A stretch of 64,000 bases of DNA from Acidovorax sp. A79 (GCF_041154505.1 NZ_AP028672.1:2644501-2708500), one strand, 5' to 3'; shown: positions 32,957 to 41,127, counted from the first letter of the stretch. The notes: generated by a model not told the origin, from the letters alone. Numbers and translations are program-made.

Positions 32957-33802
32957 ATGGCACAACTCATCGGTGGCCTCGGCACCTCGCACATCCCCGC
33001 CATTGGCGGCGCCATCCACAAGGGCCTGCAGAACGAGCCCTACTGGAAACCCTTCTTCGACGGCTTTCCGCCCATCCGCCAGTGGCTGCAGGCCCGCAAG
33101 CCCGATGTGGTCGTGACGTTCTACAACGACCACGGCCTGAACTTCTTCCTCGACAAGATGCCCACCTTCGCCGTGGGCGCCGCCGCCGAGTACCACAACG
33201 CCGACGAGGGCTGGGGCATTCCCACGCTGCCGCCATTCGCGGGCGAGGTGGACCTGTCGTGGCATCTCATCAACACGCTGATCGACCAGGAGTTCGACGT
33301 GACCACCTGCCAGGAGATGCTGGTGGACCACGCCTGCACGCTGCCGCTCAAGCTCTTCTGGCCCGAGGGCGACTGCCCCGTGACGGTGGTGCCGGTGTGC
33401 ATCAACACCGTGCAGTTCCCGCTGCCGTCGGCCAAGCGCTGCTATGCGCTGGGCAAGGCCGTGGGCCAGGCCATCCAGAGCTGGGACAGCGACAAGAAGG
33501 TGGCGGTGATGGCCTCCGGCGGCCTGAGCCACCAGCTCGACGGCGAGCGCGCGGGCTTCATCAACAAGGCGTTCGACCTGCAGTTCATCGAGAGCCTGAC
33601 CACCAACCCTGAATGGGCCACGCAGTTCAGCGTGCACGAGCTGGTGGAGAAGACGGGCACCCAGGGCGTGGAGCTGCTGATGTGGCTGGCGATGCGCGGC
33701 GCGCTCAGCGCCGCCGCGCCGGGCGTGCGCCGCGTGCACAGCAACTACCACATCCCGATCTCGAACACCGCCACCGCTGTCATGGCGCTGGAGGCGGTGT
33801 AG
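32957..33802 (+). CDS. LigB-type extradiol dioxygenase catalytic subunit, second copy
   Basis: A 281-residue class III extradiol dioxygenase subunit with an AAGGAG site before the ATG. His12 (TSHIPAIG), His59 (YNDHGLNFF) and the acid-base His in GGLSHQLDG are present. The metal-ligand region reads TQGVELLMW where the first copy has SEGIELVMW, so one of two nearby Glu residues is Gln here. It is clearly diverged from the copy at 6689-7555 and may cleave a different catechol. No downstream pathway genes follow it. Confidence 0.88.
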   Translation: MAQLIGGLGTSHIPAIGGAIHKGLQNEPYWKPFFDGFPPIRQWLQARKPDVVVTFYNDHGLNFFLDKMPTFAVGAAAEYHNADEGWGIPTLPPFAGEVDLSWHLINTLIDQEFDVTTCQEMLVDHACTLPLKLFWPEGDCPVTVVPVCINTVQFPLPSAKRCYALGKAVGQAIQSWDSDKKVAVMASGGLSHQLDGERAGFINKAFDLQFIESLTTNPEWATQFSVHELVEKTGTQGVELLMWLAMRGALSAAAPGVRRVHSNYHIPISNTATAVMALEAV

Positions 33803-33826
33803 CACGGTGGACGGCAGCCCAGGCGC

Positions 33827-33850
33827 CCAGAACCTGCCCAGGGGTTCTGG
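33827..33850 (+). terminator. hairpin after the second ligAB operon
   Basis: CCAGAACC (33827-33834) and GGTTCTGG (33843-33850) pair perfectly with an 8-base loop, 25 bp past the LigB stop. No T run follows, so it may be a 3'-end stabiliser and not a true intrinsic terminator. Confidence 0.5.
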
Positions 33851-33959
33851 ATGCGCGGGCTAGCAGCCGCGCACCGCGACTGGCATCCCATCCAGGCAAG
33901 GAAGGCGCGCGGCGCCACCAAGGCCTCGAACGGGTTCCAAGGAACGCTGGCCGCCGCCT

Positions 33960-34304
33960 TCAACGCCCTGCCGGCTGGTGCAGGCCAAAGCGGACCCCAC
34001 CGGGGTCCGTGCACATGAGAAACACGCCAAAGCCGGGCTCCTGCGGCCCCGGAGGCTGCACGGTCCCTCCCAGCGCCAGCACACGCTGGGCCGCCTGCGT
34101 CGCATCGGCCACTTCAAAGAAGGGGGTGATGGCCCGCGCAGGGTCCGCGCCATGCAGGCCGACGTTCATGTTCCCATTGCGAAACCAGCCCTCGCCCTCC
34201 TTCTCCGTGGGCTCGAAGGCCCATTGAAAGAGGTGGCTGAAAAACTGCTGCGAAACCAGGGCGTTTTCGGCTCCAATTTCAAGGAATGAGACGTTGGCGT
34301 GCAT
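33960..34304 (-). CDS. VOC-family (glyoxalase-like) protein
   Basis: A 114-residue vicinal-oxygen-chelate protein: MHANVSFLEIGAENALVSQQFFSHLFQWAF, then FRNGNMNVGLHG, TPFFEVADATQAAQRVLALGGTV and FLMCTDPGGVRFGLHQP. Two beta-alpha-beta-beta-beta units are complete. A GGAG site lies six bases before the ATG at 34304, which argues against the upstream in-frame ATG at 34316. Substrate unknown; many such proteins of this size are resistance or lyase-type. Confidence 0.83.
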   Translation of the reverse strand: MHANVSFLEIGAENALVSQQFFSHLFQWAFEPTEKEGEGWFRNGNMNVGLHGADPARAITPFFEVADATQAAQRVLALGGTVQPPGPQEPGFGVFLMCTDPGGVRFGLHQPAGR

Positions 34305-34430
34305 CGGAAGCTCCATCTGAAAAAAACAGGTCAGGTTCGCCAGTCTGGGCTGCTTGCGCCTGTCCGTCTTGAAGAAAAATGACCTGGGGGTTCCGGTGCC
34401 TCGGACCGCGGCCCCCTCCTCTCCCCCCGG

Positions 34431-35288
34431 CTACGCCGTCTCCACCAGGCTGGCAGGCTTGCCCGGGACATCGGCCCAGCCTGCGCGCTGATAGGCCGCT
34501 GGCGAGCAACCGGCAAAGTGCCGGAACTCCCGGCTCAGGTGGCTCTGGTCGGCATATCCGCAGCGGGCGGCCAGATCCGCCAGGTCCGCCATCCCCGCGG
34601 GCCCGGTGACCTCTCCCAGGGCCTGCTGGGCCGCGCCAAAACGCAGCCGCCGCGCCAGGCGCTTGGGTGTATCCCCCAGCTGGTTGCGGGACTGCAGCGC
34701 CAGATGCCGCTCGCTCCAGCCCACGGCGCGGCACAGGGCAGACATGGACAGGTTGCCGCGCTGCGCGCTGAGCAATGCCCAGGCCTGCCGCACCGGGGCC
34801 TGCGCCGTGTGGCGCGACCGGCCCAGCACCCCCTGCAGGCACCGCTGCACCAGGGCAAACCGCGCGGGCCAATCCGGCGCGTGGTGCAACTGCTCGGACA
34901 GCCGCGTGGCCGTGCCGCCCCACACATCGGCCAGCGCGGCCACCGGGCACGAGAGCACATCCGGACTGCCATGGAACAGCTGAAAGCCCAGCCAGGGTGC
35001 CAGCGTCACTTCCACGCAGGACTGCGCTCCCAGGTGCTCGGTCACCATCGGCCCGCCACCGAGCCCCGCCACCAGGGATTGGTACCGCTGCATGGCGCCG
35101 CCGGGCTGCCCGACGCCGTAAGCCGCGTGCCAGCCGATGATCAGCTTGATGCCCGCGTGCGCGACCTCCAGGCGGCGCACCGTGTGCGGCAGGTATTCCT
35201 CGAACCCCCACATCGCACAGGCGGCGGCGGGCAGCCCCGGCAAGCCGGGGCCGGGGATGGCCCGGCTTGAGGCGATGAGCGATGGCAT
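34431..35288 (-). CDS. AraC-family regulator
   Basis: A 285-residue regulator. The N-terminal half is a ligand domain with no clear subfamily; the C-terminal AraC domain begins at about residue 180 (LSMSALCRAVGWSERHLALQSRNQLGDTPKRLARRLRF) and ends with MADLADLAARCGYADQSHLSREFRHFAGCSPAAYQR. The start at 35288 has AGGAGG six bases upstream, so the ATG at 35327 was rejected. Target unknown; the VOC gene 127 bp downstream on the same strand is a candidate. Confidence 0.86.
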   Translation of the reverse strand: MPSLIASSRAIPGPGLPGLPAAACAMWGFEEYLPHTVRRLEVAHAGIKLIIGWHAAYGVGQPGGAMQRYQSLVAGLGGGPMVTEHLGAQSCVEVTLAPWLGFQLFHGSPDVLSCPVAALADVWGGTATRLSEQLHHAPDWPARFALVQRCLQGVLGRSRHTAQAPVRQAWALLSAQRGNLSMSALCRAVGWSERHLALQSRNQLGDTPKRLARRLRFGAAQQALGEVTGPAGMADLADLAARCGYADQSHLSREFRHFAGCSPAAYQRAGWADVPGKPASLVETA

Positions 35289-35428
35289 GGGTTCCTCCTG
35301 CCGGGCCGAAGTGCGCCGGTGGGCCACCTTACACCGCCCAGCGGCTCCCCAGGTCGCCGGGGTTCGCGGACCCCGCGCGGCCCGCGAACCCCGGCGGCGC
35401 TGGCACGGGAGGCCGCGCAGCCACAGGC

Positions 35429-35490
35429 TTCAAGCCTTTTTGGCGCCCAGCGCTTTATCCATCTGCGCGAAAAGCTATTTTTTTGATAGC
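35429..35490. repeat. two-hairpin dispersed element, copy 5
   Basis: CAAGCCTTTTTGGCGCCCAG, then CGCTTTATCCATC and GCTAT-TTTTTTG-ATAGC (35474-35490). The second hairpin is degraded (GCGC on both sides of TTTATCCATCT). This copy lies upstream of a gene, in the gap between divergent AraC and radical-SAM genes, unlike most others. Confidence 0.7.
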
Positions 35491-35526
35491 AAATACACCC
35501 TGCAAGCTGGTCGGACACCGGAAAAT

Positions 35527-35555
35527 ACTGTAAATTCATCCAGTGAATTTACAGT
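35527..35555 (+). promoter_or_regulatory. 12-bp-arm palindrome covering the radical-SAM start codon
   Basis: ACTGTAAATTCA (35527-35538) and TGAATTTACAGT (35544-35555) are perfect inverted arms around TCCAG. The GTG start (35543-35545) lies within it. The left part CTGT-N8-CCAG also fits the LexA pattern CTG-N10-CAG. A bound repressor here would block initiation, and the same arms in mRNA would hide the start codon. Confidence 0.6.
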
Positions 35556-36829
35556 CCAAACTCGCCATCCTGGCCGACGCCGCCAAGTACGACGCCTCGT
35601 GCGCATCCAGCGGCGCGGCGCCGCGCGATTCGGTGGGCGGGCGCGGCATGGGCTCCACCGAGGGCATGGGCATCTGCCACAGCTACGCGCCGGACGGCCG
35701 CTGCATCTCGCTGCTCAAGATCCTGCTCACCAACTTCTGCCAGTACGACTGCCTGTACTGCGTGAACCGGGTCAGCAGCAACGTGCAGCGCGCCCGCTTC
35801 ACGGTGCAGGAGGTGGTGCAGCTCACGCTGGACTTCTACCGGCGCAACTGCATCGAGGGGCTGTTCCTCTCCAGCGGCATCATCCAGAGCCCCGACTACA
35901 CCATGGAGCAGGTGGTGGAGGTGGCGCGCGTGCTGCGCGAGGAGCACGACTTTCGCGGCTACATCCACCTCAAGACCATCCCCGATGCCTCGCCCGAGCT
36001 GATGGAGCGCGCGGGCCGCCATGCCGACCGGCTGAGCATCAACGTGGAGCTGCCCACGCCCGAAGGGCTCACGGCCCTGGCGCCGCAGAAGGACGGCGCG
36101 GCCATCGCGCGCTCCATGGCGCGCATGGCGGTGCACATCGAGGACGCGCGGCAGGCGCGCAAGGAACAGCAGGCCGCCGCCCAGGTGGTGTCGATGCCCG
36201 CCACCCGGCGCACGCTCACGCGGCGCGCGGCGGCACCACACTTCGCGCCCGGCGGCCAGAGCACGCAGATGATCGTCGGCGCCGACGCCACCGACGACCG
36301 CACCATCCTGGCCACCAGCGCCGGGCTGTACGGCGTGCACCGGCTGCGGCGCGTGTACTACTCGGCCTTCAGCCCCATCCCCGACGCGGCGCGCGCGCTG
36401 CCGCTCGTCGCGCCACCCACCGTGCGCGAGCACCGCCTGTACCAGGCCGACTGGCTGATGCGCTTTTATGGCTTCGCGCACGGCGAGATCGTGCCCGCCG
36501 GCCAGGGCGGCATGCTGGCGCTGGACATGGACCCCAAGCTCGCCTGGGCCATCGCGCACCGCGAGCGTTTTCCCGTGAACCTGAACACCGCCCCGCGCGA
36601 GCTGCTGCTGCGCGTGCCCGGCTTCGGCGTGTTGACGGTGGACCGCCTGCTGGCCGCGCGCCGCGTGCGCCGCCTGCGCCACGCCGACCTGGCGCGGCTG
36701 CACGTGCCGCTCCAGAAGGTGCTGCCTTTCGTGGAGGCCGCCGACTACCGGCCGGGCCGCGCGCTGGATGCGACCGACCTGGCCGCGCGCATGGCCCCGC
36801 CGCCGGCGCAGCGCAAGCTTTTCGATTGA
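35543..36829 (+). CDS. putative DNA modification/repair radical SAM protein
   Basis: A 428-residue radical SAM enzyme of the TIGR03916 type. The iron-sulfur motif CQYDCLYC gives Cys66, Cys70 and Cys73. Conserved N-terminal text (LAILADAAKYDASCASSG, with Cys20, Cys45 and Cys54) shows that the GTG at 35543 is the right start. The C-terminus has a helix-hairpin-helix DNA-binding segment (LNTAPRELLLRVPGFGVLTVDRLLAARR, about 350-377). It is coupled to a DUF4130 gene by a TGATG overlap. The reaction is unknown; a role on damaged or modified DNA is inferred from the family. Confidence 0.9.
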   Translation: MNLQSKLAILADAAKYDASCASSGAAPRDSVGGRGMGSTEGMGICHSYAPDGRCISLLKILLTNFCQYDCLYCVNRVSSNVQRARFTVQEVVQLTLDFYRRNCIEGLFLSSGIIQSPDYTMEQVVEVARVLREEHDFRGYIHLKTIPDASPELMERAGRHADRLSINVELPTPEGLTALAPQKDGAAIARSMARMAVHIEDARQARKEQQAAAQVVSMPATRRTLTRRAAAPHFAPGGQSTQMIVGADATDDRTILATSAGLYGVHRLRRVYYSAFSPIPDAARALPLVAPPTVREHRLYQADWLMRFYGFAHGEIVPAGQGGMLALDMDPKLAWAIAHRERFPVNLNTAPRELLLRVPGFGVLTVDRLLAARRVRRLRHADLARLHVPLQKVLPFVEAADYRPGRALDATDLAARMAPPPAQRKLFD

Positions 36830-37710
36830 TGCAAGCCACCATGGACCGGCACACCATCACCCTCGCACATGCCACCGACTGGCCGGGCTTTCGCCGGGCC
36901 GCGCGCGCGCTGGTGCAGGCCGGCGTGCCGCCGCAGGAGGTGCAGTGGTTCACCGCGCAAGGGGCCGCGCAGGACCTGTTCGCCAGCCCCGCGCCACCGG
37001 GCTCCTCCGTGGATCCGCTGCCGTCCCCGGCGGGCGGCGCGGCGCCCCGGGTGCCCGAGGATTTCCTGCGCCTGTGCGAGCGCCTGGTGCTGCACCGCAA
37101 CCCGGTGCGCTTCGCGCTCATGTACCGCCTGCTGTGGCGCCTGGTGCGCGAGCGCGGACTGCGCCACGACCCCTTGGATGCCGACCGCCTGCAGGCCCAC
37201 CACATGGTGCGTGCCGTGGCGCGCGACATGCACAAGATGCACGCCTTCGTGCGCTTTCGCCCCGTGACCGACACCGAGGGCCATACCGTGCAGGTGGCCT
37301 GGTTCGAGCCCGACCACTTCATCACCGAGGCCAATGCCGGCTTCTTCGTGCGGCGCTTCACGCAGATGCGCTGGGCCATCCTCACGCCCGATGCCAGCGT
37401 GCGCTGGGACGGCACGGCGCTGCACACCGGCCCGGGCGGCCAGCGCAGCGATGCGCCGCCGCCCGACGCCGGCGAGGCGCTGTGGCTCACCTACTACCGC
37501 CACATCTTCAACCCCGCGCGCCTGAAGACCGACATGATGCGCAAGGAGATGCCGCAGCGCTACTGGCACAACCTGCCCGAGGCCTCCCTGATCACCGAGC
37601 TGGCGCGCGGCGCCCACGAACGCAGCGCGCGCATGGTGCAGGCCGAGGCCACCACGCCGCGCAAGGCCATCGCGCCGCTCATTCCGTCGCACGCGCACGC
37701 ATCGCGCTGA
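36829..37710 (+). CDS. TIGR03915/DUF4130 DNA-metabolism protein, without UdgX domain
   Basis: A 293-residue protein matching the DUF4130 family that accompanies the radical SAM gene: FRRAARALVQAGVPPQEVQWF, LCERLVLHRNPVRFALMYRLLWRLV, ARDMHKMHAFVRFRPV, WFEPDHFITEANAGFFVRRFTQMRWAILTPDASV and YWHNLPEASLITEL. In many proteobacteria the same protein continues into a UdgX-type uracil-DNA glycosylase domain; here it stops with a short basic tail. Start ATG 36829 overlaps the previous stop; ATG 36841 is an alternative. Its 3' end overlaps the convergent PPOX gene by 32 bp. Confidence 0.87.
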   Translation: MQATMDRHTITLAHATDWPGFRRAARALVQAGVPPQEVQWFTAQGAAQDLFASPAPPGSSVDPLPSPAGGAAPRVPEDFLRLCERLVLHRNPVRFALMYRLLWRLVRERGLRHDPLDADRLQAHHMVRAVARDMHKMHAFVRFRPVTDTEGHTVQVAWFEPDHFITEANAGFFVRRFTQMRWAILTPDASVRWDGTALHTGPGGQRSDAPPPDAGEALWLTYYRHIFNPARLKTDMMRKEMPQRYWHNLPEASLITELARGAHERSARMVQAEATTPRKAIAPLIPSHAHASR

Positions 37711-38650
37711 ACTGCGGCGCGGGCTCGGCGGCCGTCCAGCGCCAGGGCAGCGCATGTGCGCGCCACACGCCGCCCAGCACCTGCAGCCGCAGCACACGCT
37801 GCGCGCCGGGCCAGCGCGCACGCGGGGCCTCGTCCCAGAGCAGCTCGGCGCGGGCGGCCACGTGCAGCAGGCCGCCACCGTCATAGTCCACCCACAGCAG
37901 CCCGGCCTGCGGGTGCAGCGCGAGATTGCCCAGGGTGTTGAAGAACAGGTTGCCAGGGTAGTCGGGAAGGCTGAGCACCAGGCCCTCGGCCGTTTGCTCG
38001 GCATGCACGAAGCCCGGCTCGCCGCCACGGTGCGACACGTCCACGCCTTCATTGCGCCCTGCGCCCGGGTGCGCCGCCGAGGCACTCGCGATGAACATCG
38101 TGTCGCTGCGCGCGATCAGGCCCCGCGCGGCGGCGTCGAGCCCCGCACCCAGCACCTGGGCCGGTGCCGGCGGCGTGACCACCGCGCGCAGGCCGGGCGC
38201 ACGCGCCTGGATGTACTTGGGGCAGTTGCCGAAGCTCTGCACCACGTCCACCTCCAGCCCGCGGGCGCCGAACGACGCCACCCGCCCGTTCATGCGGTTG
38301 CGCCGGCGCGTGTGCGGCTCCAGGCCCAGCACGCCCACCGGCGCACCGGGTACCAGCCGGGCCAGCACCGGGTCGGCCGCATCGGGCGCCACCGCCATGT
38401 GCATGGCATGGGCATCGGGCGTGTGCACGAAGCCCGGCGGCCCGGCCACCATGGTGGCCCAGGGCTGGCCCTGGTCGTCGAGCGCACCCAGCAGCAGCGT
38501 GGGCAGCTTCTCGAACAGCTCGCGGTGCTGGTCGGGCATGTGGTCGCGCAGCACCAGGGGCCCCACGGCGGCCATGCGCTCGCGCACGCCCACGCGCTCC
38601 TGCAGGGCCTGCTCGCCCGCGTGGAAAGCGGCTGCGGGCGTGGCGTTCAT
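37679..38650 (-). CDS. pyridoxamine-5'-phosphate-oxidase-fold flavin protein
   Basis: A 323-residue protein with two split-barrel FMN-binding halves. Residues 30-130 contain HRELFEKLPTLLLGALDDQGQPWATMVAGPPGFV and the second half GGEPGFVHAEQTAEGLVLSLPDYPGNLFFNTLGNLALHPQAGLLWVDY. QSFGNCPKYIQAR (about 140-152) is a conserved motif of this group. Such proteins are often found with glutathione S-transferases, as here: the start overlaps the GST stop by 4 bp. Reaction unknown. Confidence 0.87.
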   Translation of the reverse strand: MNATPAAAFHAGEQALQERVGVRERMAAVGPLVLRDHMPDQHRELFEKLPTLLLGALDDQGQPWATMVAGPPGFVHTPDAHAMHMAVAPDAADPVLARLVPGAPVGVLGLEPHTRRRNRMNGRVASFGARGLEVDVVQSFGNCPKYIQARAPGLRAVVTPPAPAQVLGAGLDAAARGLIARSDTMFIASASAAHPGAGRNEGVDVSHRGGEPGFVHAEQTAEGLVLSLPDYPGNLFFNTLGNLALHPQAGLLWVDYDGGGLLHVAARAELLWDEAPRARWPGAQRVLRLQVLGGVWRAHALPWRWTAAEPAPQFSAMRARATE

Positions 38651-39291
38651 GCCGGCACCAAGGCGCCAGGGGCGGGCAGGCGGTCCGCCAGCGGCACATA
38701 GCCCGGCAGGGCTTCCATGCGCGCCACCCAGGCCGCGATGCGTGGATAGGTGGCGAGCGACAAACCGCCGATCGGCGCCTGCGAGGTGTAGCTCACCATG
38801 GCGATGTCGGCCAGCGTGGGGGCGGCACCGCCCAGCAGCCAGTCGCGGCCGTCAAGCGCGGGCTCCATGAAGTCGAAGAGCCTGCGGCCGATGGCGAGCG
38901 CCGCCTCGCTGGGCTCGCGGCCCGTGAGGGCGGCAAAACGCGCGCTCGATGCCCCGGGGGCCAGCATGCCGGCCGCCAGGCTGAACCAGCGCTGCAGGCC
39001 GGCCTGGCCCACGGGGTCCTGCGGCAGCCAGTGGCTGCCGGGCGCGTAACGCTGCACCAGGTACACGAGGATGGCGTTGCTGTCGGACAGCACCACGTCG
39101 CCATCCACCAGCACGGGCACCTGGCCCAGCGGGTTGCGCGCCAGGTGGGCGGCCTGCCGGTGTTCACCGGCGAGCAGGTTCACGTCGATCAGCGCGTGGG
39201 GCAGGCCCAGCATCGAGAGCATCAGCTCGGCACGGTGGCAGTGGCCCGAGATGGACATGCGGTACAGCGTCAAAGGGGAGGTGGGTGCCAT
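38647..39291 (-). CDS. glutathione S-transferase
   Basis: A 214-residue GST. The thioredoxin-like N-terminus has TLYRMSISGHCHRAELMLSMLGLPHALIDVNLLAGEH, the cis-Pro loop GQVPVLVDGDVVLSDSNAILVYL (about 56-78), and the helical C-terminal domain follows with GGAAPTLADIAMVSYTSQAP. Ser8 in RMSISGHCHR is the probable glutathione-activating residue. First gene of a two-gene operon with the flavin protein, divergent from a LysR gene. Confidence 0.92.
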   Translation of the reverse strand: MAPTSPLTLYRMSISGHCHRAELMLSMLGLPHALIDVNLLAGEHRQAAHLARNPLGQVPVLVDGDVVLSDSNAILVYLVQRYAPGSHWLPQDPVGQAGLQRWFSLAAGMLAPGASSARFAALTGREPSEAALAIGRRLFDFMEPALDGRDWLLGGAAPTLADIAMVSYTSQAPIGGLSLATYPRIAAWVARMEALPGYVPLADRLPAPGALVPA

Positions 39292-39335
39292 GGCGGTGGG
39301 TCCTGGAGAGGGTCAACAAACAAGCCTCCACGTTA

Positions 39336-39362
39336 GCTATTGCGCATCTCGCCGTGAATAGC
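39336..39362. promoter_or_regulatory. LysR-type box between GST and lysR
   Basis: GCTATT (39336-39341) and AATAGC (39357-39362) are perfect 6-bp arms in the 107-bp gap between divergent starts, about 45 bp from the GST start and 37 bp from the LysR start. The arms resemble the first hairpin of the dispersed element, so an element remnant is an alternative reading. Confidence 0.45.
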
Positions 39363-39398
39363 CATATTTCGTCTTTTAAAATTGCATTTTCCGCAACA

Positions 39399-40328
39399 AT
39401 GGACCATCTCGACACCCTGCGCTGCTTCGTGGCCGTGGCCGATGCGGGCGGCTTCGCCGTGGCGGCGCGGCGCCTGGGCTGCTCGGCCACGGCCGTGACC
39501 CGCGCCATCGCGGCGCTGGAGGCCCGCCTGTCGGTGCTGCTGTTCCAGCGCAGCACGCGCATGGTGCGGCTGACCGAGGCGGGCGAACGCTTCCTGGCCG
39601 ACTGCCGCCCGATCCTGAACGACCTGCAGGAGGCCGAGCAGGCCGCCAGCGGCGCGCAGGCCGAGGCGCAGGGTCTGCTGTCCATCACCGCGCCGCAGAT
39701 GTTCGGCATCCAGCACGTGGCGCCCATCGTGCTGGACTTCCTGCAGGCCCAGCCCCGCGTACAGGCGCGCACGCTGTTCGTGAACCGGCTGGTGCACCTG
39801 CTGGAGGAGGACATGGACGTGGCCGTGCGCATCGCCCACCTGCCGGACTCGGGCCTGACCGCGCTGCGGGTGGGCGCGCTGCGGCGCATGGTGGTGGCGT
39901 CGCCCGGCTACCTCGCGCGGCATGGGGAGCCGCGCCACCCGCAGGAACTGGGGCAGCACCGGGCGATTGCCTTTTCGTTCGATGCGCGCGCGCCCGCGCC
40001 CTGGAAGTTCCGGGGCGGCGCCACGGGCATGCCGCAGCAGGCCTGGATCAGCAACAGCAACGAGGTGGACATCGCCGCCGCCGAGGCGGGCCTCGGGCTC
40101 ACCCGGTGCCTGGCCTACCAGGCCGCCGCCAGCCTGCGCGCCGGGCGCCTGCGCGTGGTGCTGGCCGAGCACGAGCCCGACCCGGTGCCCGTGCACATCG
40201 TCTACCCCGCGGGACGGCGCGCGCCCGCCAAGGTGCGGGCCTTTGTCGAATTCGCGCGCGGGCGGCTCGCGGCCGAGCCGGTGCTGCAGGGGCGGGGCCT
40301 GGCGCGGCGCAGCGGCGGGCGGGGGTGA
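39399..40328 (+). CDS. LysR-family regulator of the GST/flavin-protein operon
   Basis: A 309-residue LysR protein of the CrgA/DsdC-like group. Helix-turn-helix at residues 1-60: MDHLDTLRCFVAVADAGGFAVAARRLGCSATAVTRAIAALEARLSVLLFQRSTRMVRLTEAGERF. The start at 39399 was chosen because the domain begins there; an ATG at 39285 would overlap the GST gene. Divergent placement makes the GST operon its probable target. Confidence 0.88.
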   Translation: MDHLDTLRCFVAVADAGGFAVAARRLGCSATAVTRAIAALEARLSVLLFQRSTRMVRLTEAGERFLADCRPILNDLQEAEQAASGAQAEAQGLLSITAPQMFGIQHVAPIVLDFLQAQPRVQARTLFVNRLVHLLEEDMDVAVRIAHLPDSGLTALRVGALRRMVVASPGYLARHGEPRHPQELGQHRAIAFSFDARAPAPWKFRGGATGMPQQAWISNSNEVDIAAAEAGLGLTRCLAYQAAASLRAGRLRVVLAEHEPDPVPVHIVYPAGRRAPAKVRAFVEFARGRLAAEPVLQGRGLARRSGGRG

Positions 40329-40389
40329 CGGGCCACCATCGCAACCTCGATGATTTTGGCCGCCAACGCCCGTCCATCCGGCGGAAATA

Positions 40390-40406
40390 GCTATTAAATA
40401 AATAGC
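40390..40406. repeat. two-hairpin dispersed element, copy 6
   Basis: GCTATT (40390-40395), loop AAATA, AATAGC (40401-40406), preceded by TTTTGGCCGCCAACGCCCGTCCATCCGGCG as a degenerate second hairpin. It separates the convergent LysR and TetR genes. Confidence 0.65.
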
Positions 40407-40417
40407 ATTCCGATCCC

Positions 40418-41011
40418 TCAGTCCGCAGCATGCCCCGGCAGCCGCAGCGCCGCCGCCGTGGCCTGCAGGATCTCGTCGGAGAACTGCGGGTCGTCCGCAG
40501 CCCGCGCCAGCACCAGGGCGCCCACGAGGCTGGCGTAGTCGGCCAGCGCGCGCTGGCGCCTGGCGGCCTTGCTGCGCCCGGGCACCAGCGTGGCCAGGCC
40601 CGCCACCTGGGCCTGCATGCCTTCGGTCACGGCCCGGCGCACGGCCGGCCCCTGGCGCGACGCATCGCCGCCCAGCGCGGCGAGCAGGCAGCCCTGGCCC
40701 GGCGCATCGCGGTGGCCCGGCGACAGGTAGGCCGACTCGATCGCGGCAAGCGGATCCCGCCCCTGCGCCGCGGCGCCGCGCGCGAGCGCGGCCCACGCCG
40801 ACTGCAGCCCGTCCAGCGCGCGTGCCGTGGCCTGCGCCATCAGCTCGTCCTTGGACGCGAAGTGCCCGTAGAAGCCGCCGTGCGTGAGCCCCGCGCTCTT
40901 CATGAGGTCCGCCACGCCGATGCCGTCAAACCCGCGTTCGCGGAACAACCGCGCCGCCGCATCGAGGATGCGCTCGCGGTTTTCCGCCATCTGTTCCTTG
41001 CTCACCTTCAT
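40418..41011 (-). CDS. TetR-family regulator
   Basis: A 197-residue regulator. The helix-turn-helix spans residues 9-56 (NRERILDAAARLFRERGFDGIGVADLMKSAGLTHGGFYGHFASKDELMAQA), the AcrR/NemR-like subtype. The ligand domain has a GCLLAALGGDASRQGP segment. It is divergent from the thiolase gene and shares a promoter region with two strong operators, so it probably represses itself and the thiolase. Confidence 0.88.
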   Translation of the reverse strand: MKVSKEQMAENRERILDAAARLFRERGFDGIGVADLMKSAGLTHGGFYGHFASKDELMAQATARALDGLQSAWAALARGAAAQGRDPLAAIESAYLSPGHRDAPGQGCLLAALGGDASRQGPAVRRAVTEGMQAQVAGLATLVPGRSKAARRQRALADYASLVGALVLARAADDPQFSDEILQATAAALRLPGHAAD

Positions 41012-41051
41012 CGCCGATCCCCTTTGTGCCGGATGCCCCGAAAACGCCAGC

Positions 41052-41103
41052 TTGACATTTTAAATGATGGTCGTCATATAATTTAAACGTGATGACCGTC
41101 ATC
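41052..41103 (+). promoter_or_regulatory. promoter with two TetR operators upstream of the thiolase
   Basis: TTGACA (41052-41057) and TATAAT (41077-41082), both perfect, are 19 bp apart. Two copies of a palindromic 12-mer, GATGGTCGTCAT (41066-41077) and GATGACCGTCAT (41091-41102), agree at ten of twelve bases; one lies in the promoter spacer and the other at the expected start site. The arrangement fits direct repression. Confidence 0.7.
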
Positions 41104-41127
41104 TAAAACACGCTTCCAGGAGCCCCC

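Noticed and set aside
34304..34316. Longer start for the VOC gene (ATG at 34316)
   Set aside because: The GGAG site lies between the two ATGs and is well spaced only for the one at 34304.
39336..39362. Twelfth copy of the two-hairpin element
   Set aside because: The GCTATT/AATAGC arms are present but the loop is 15 bases and no second hairpin is seen; the position fits a LysR box better.
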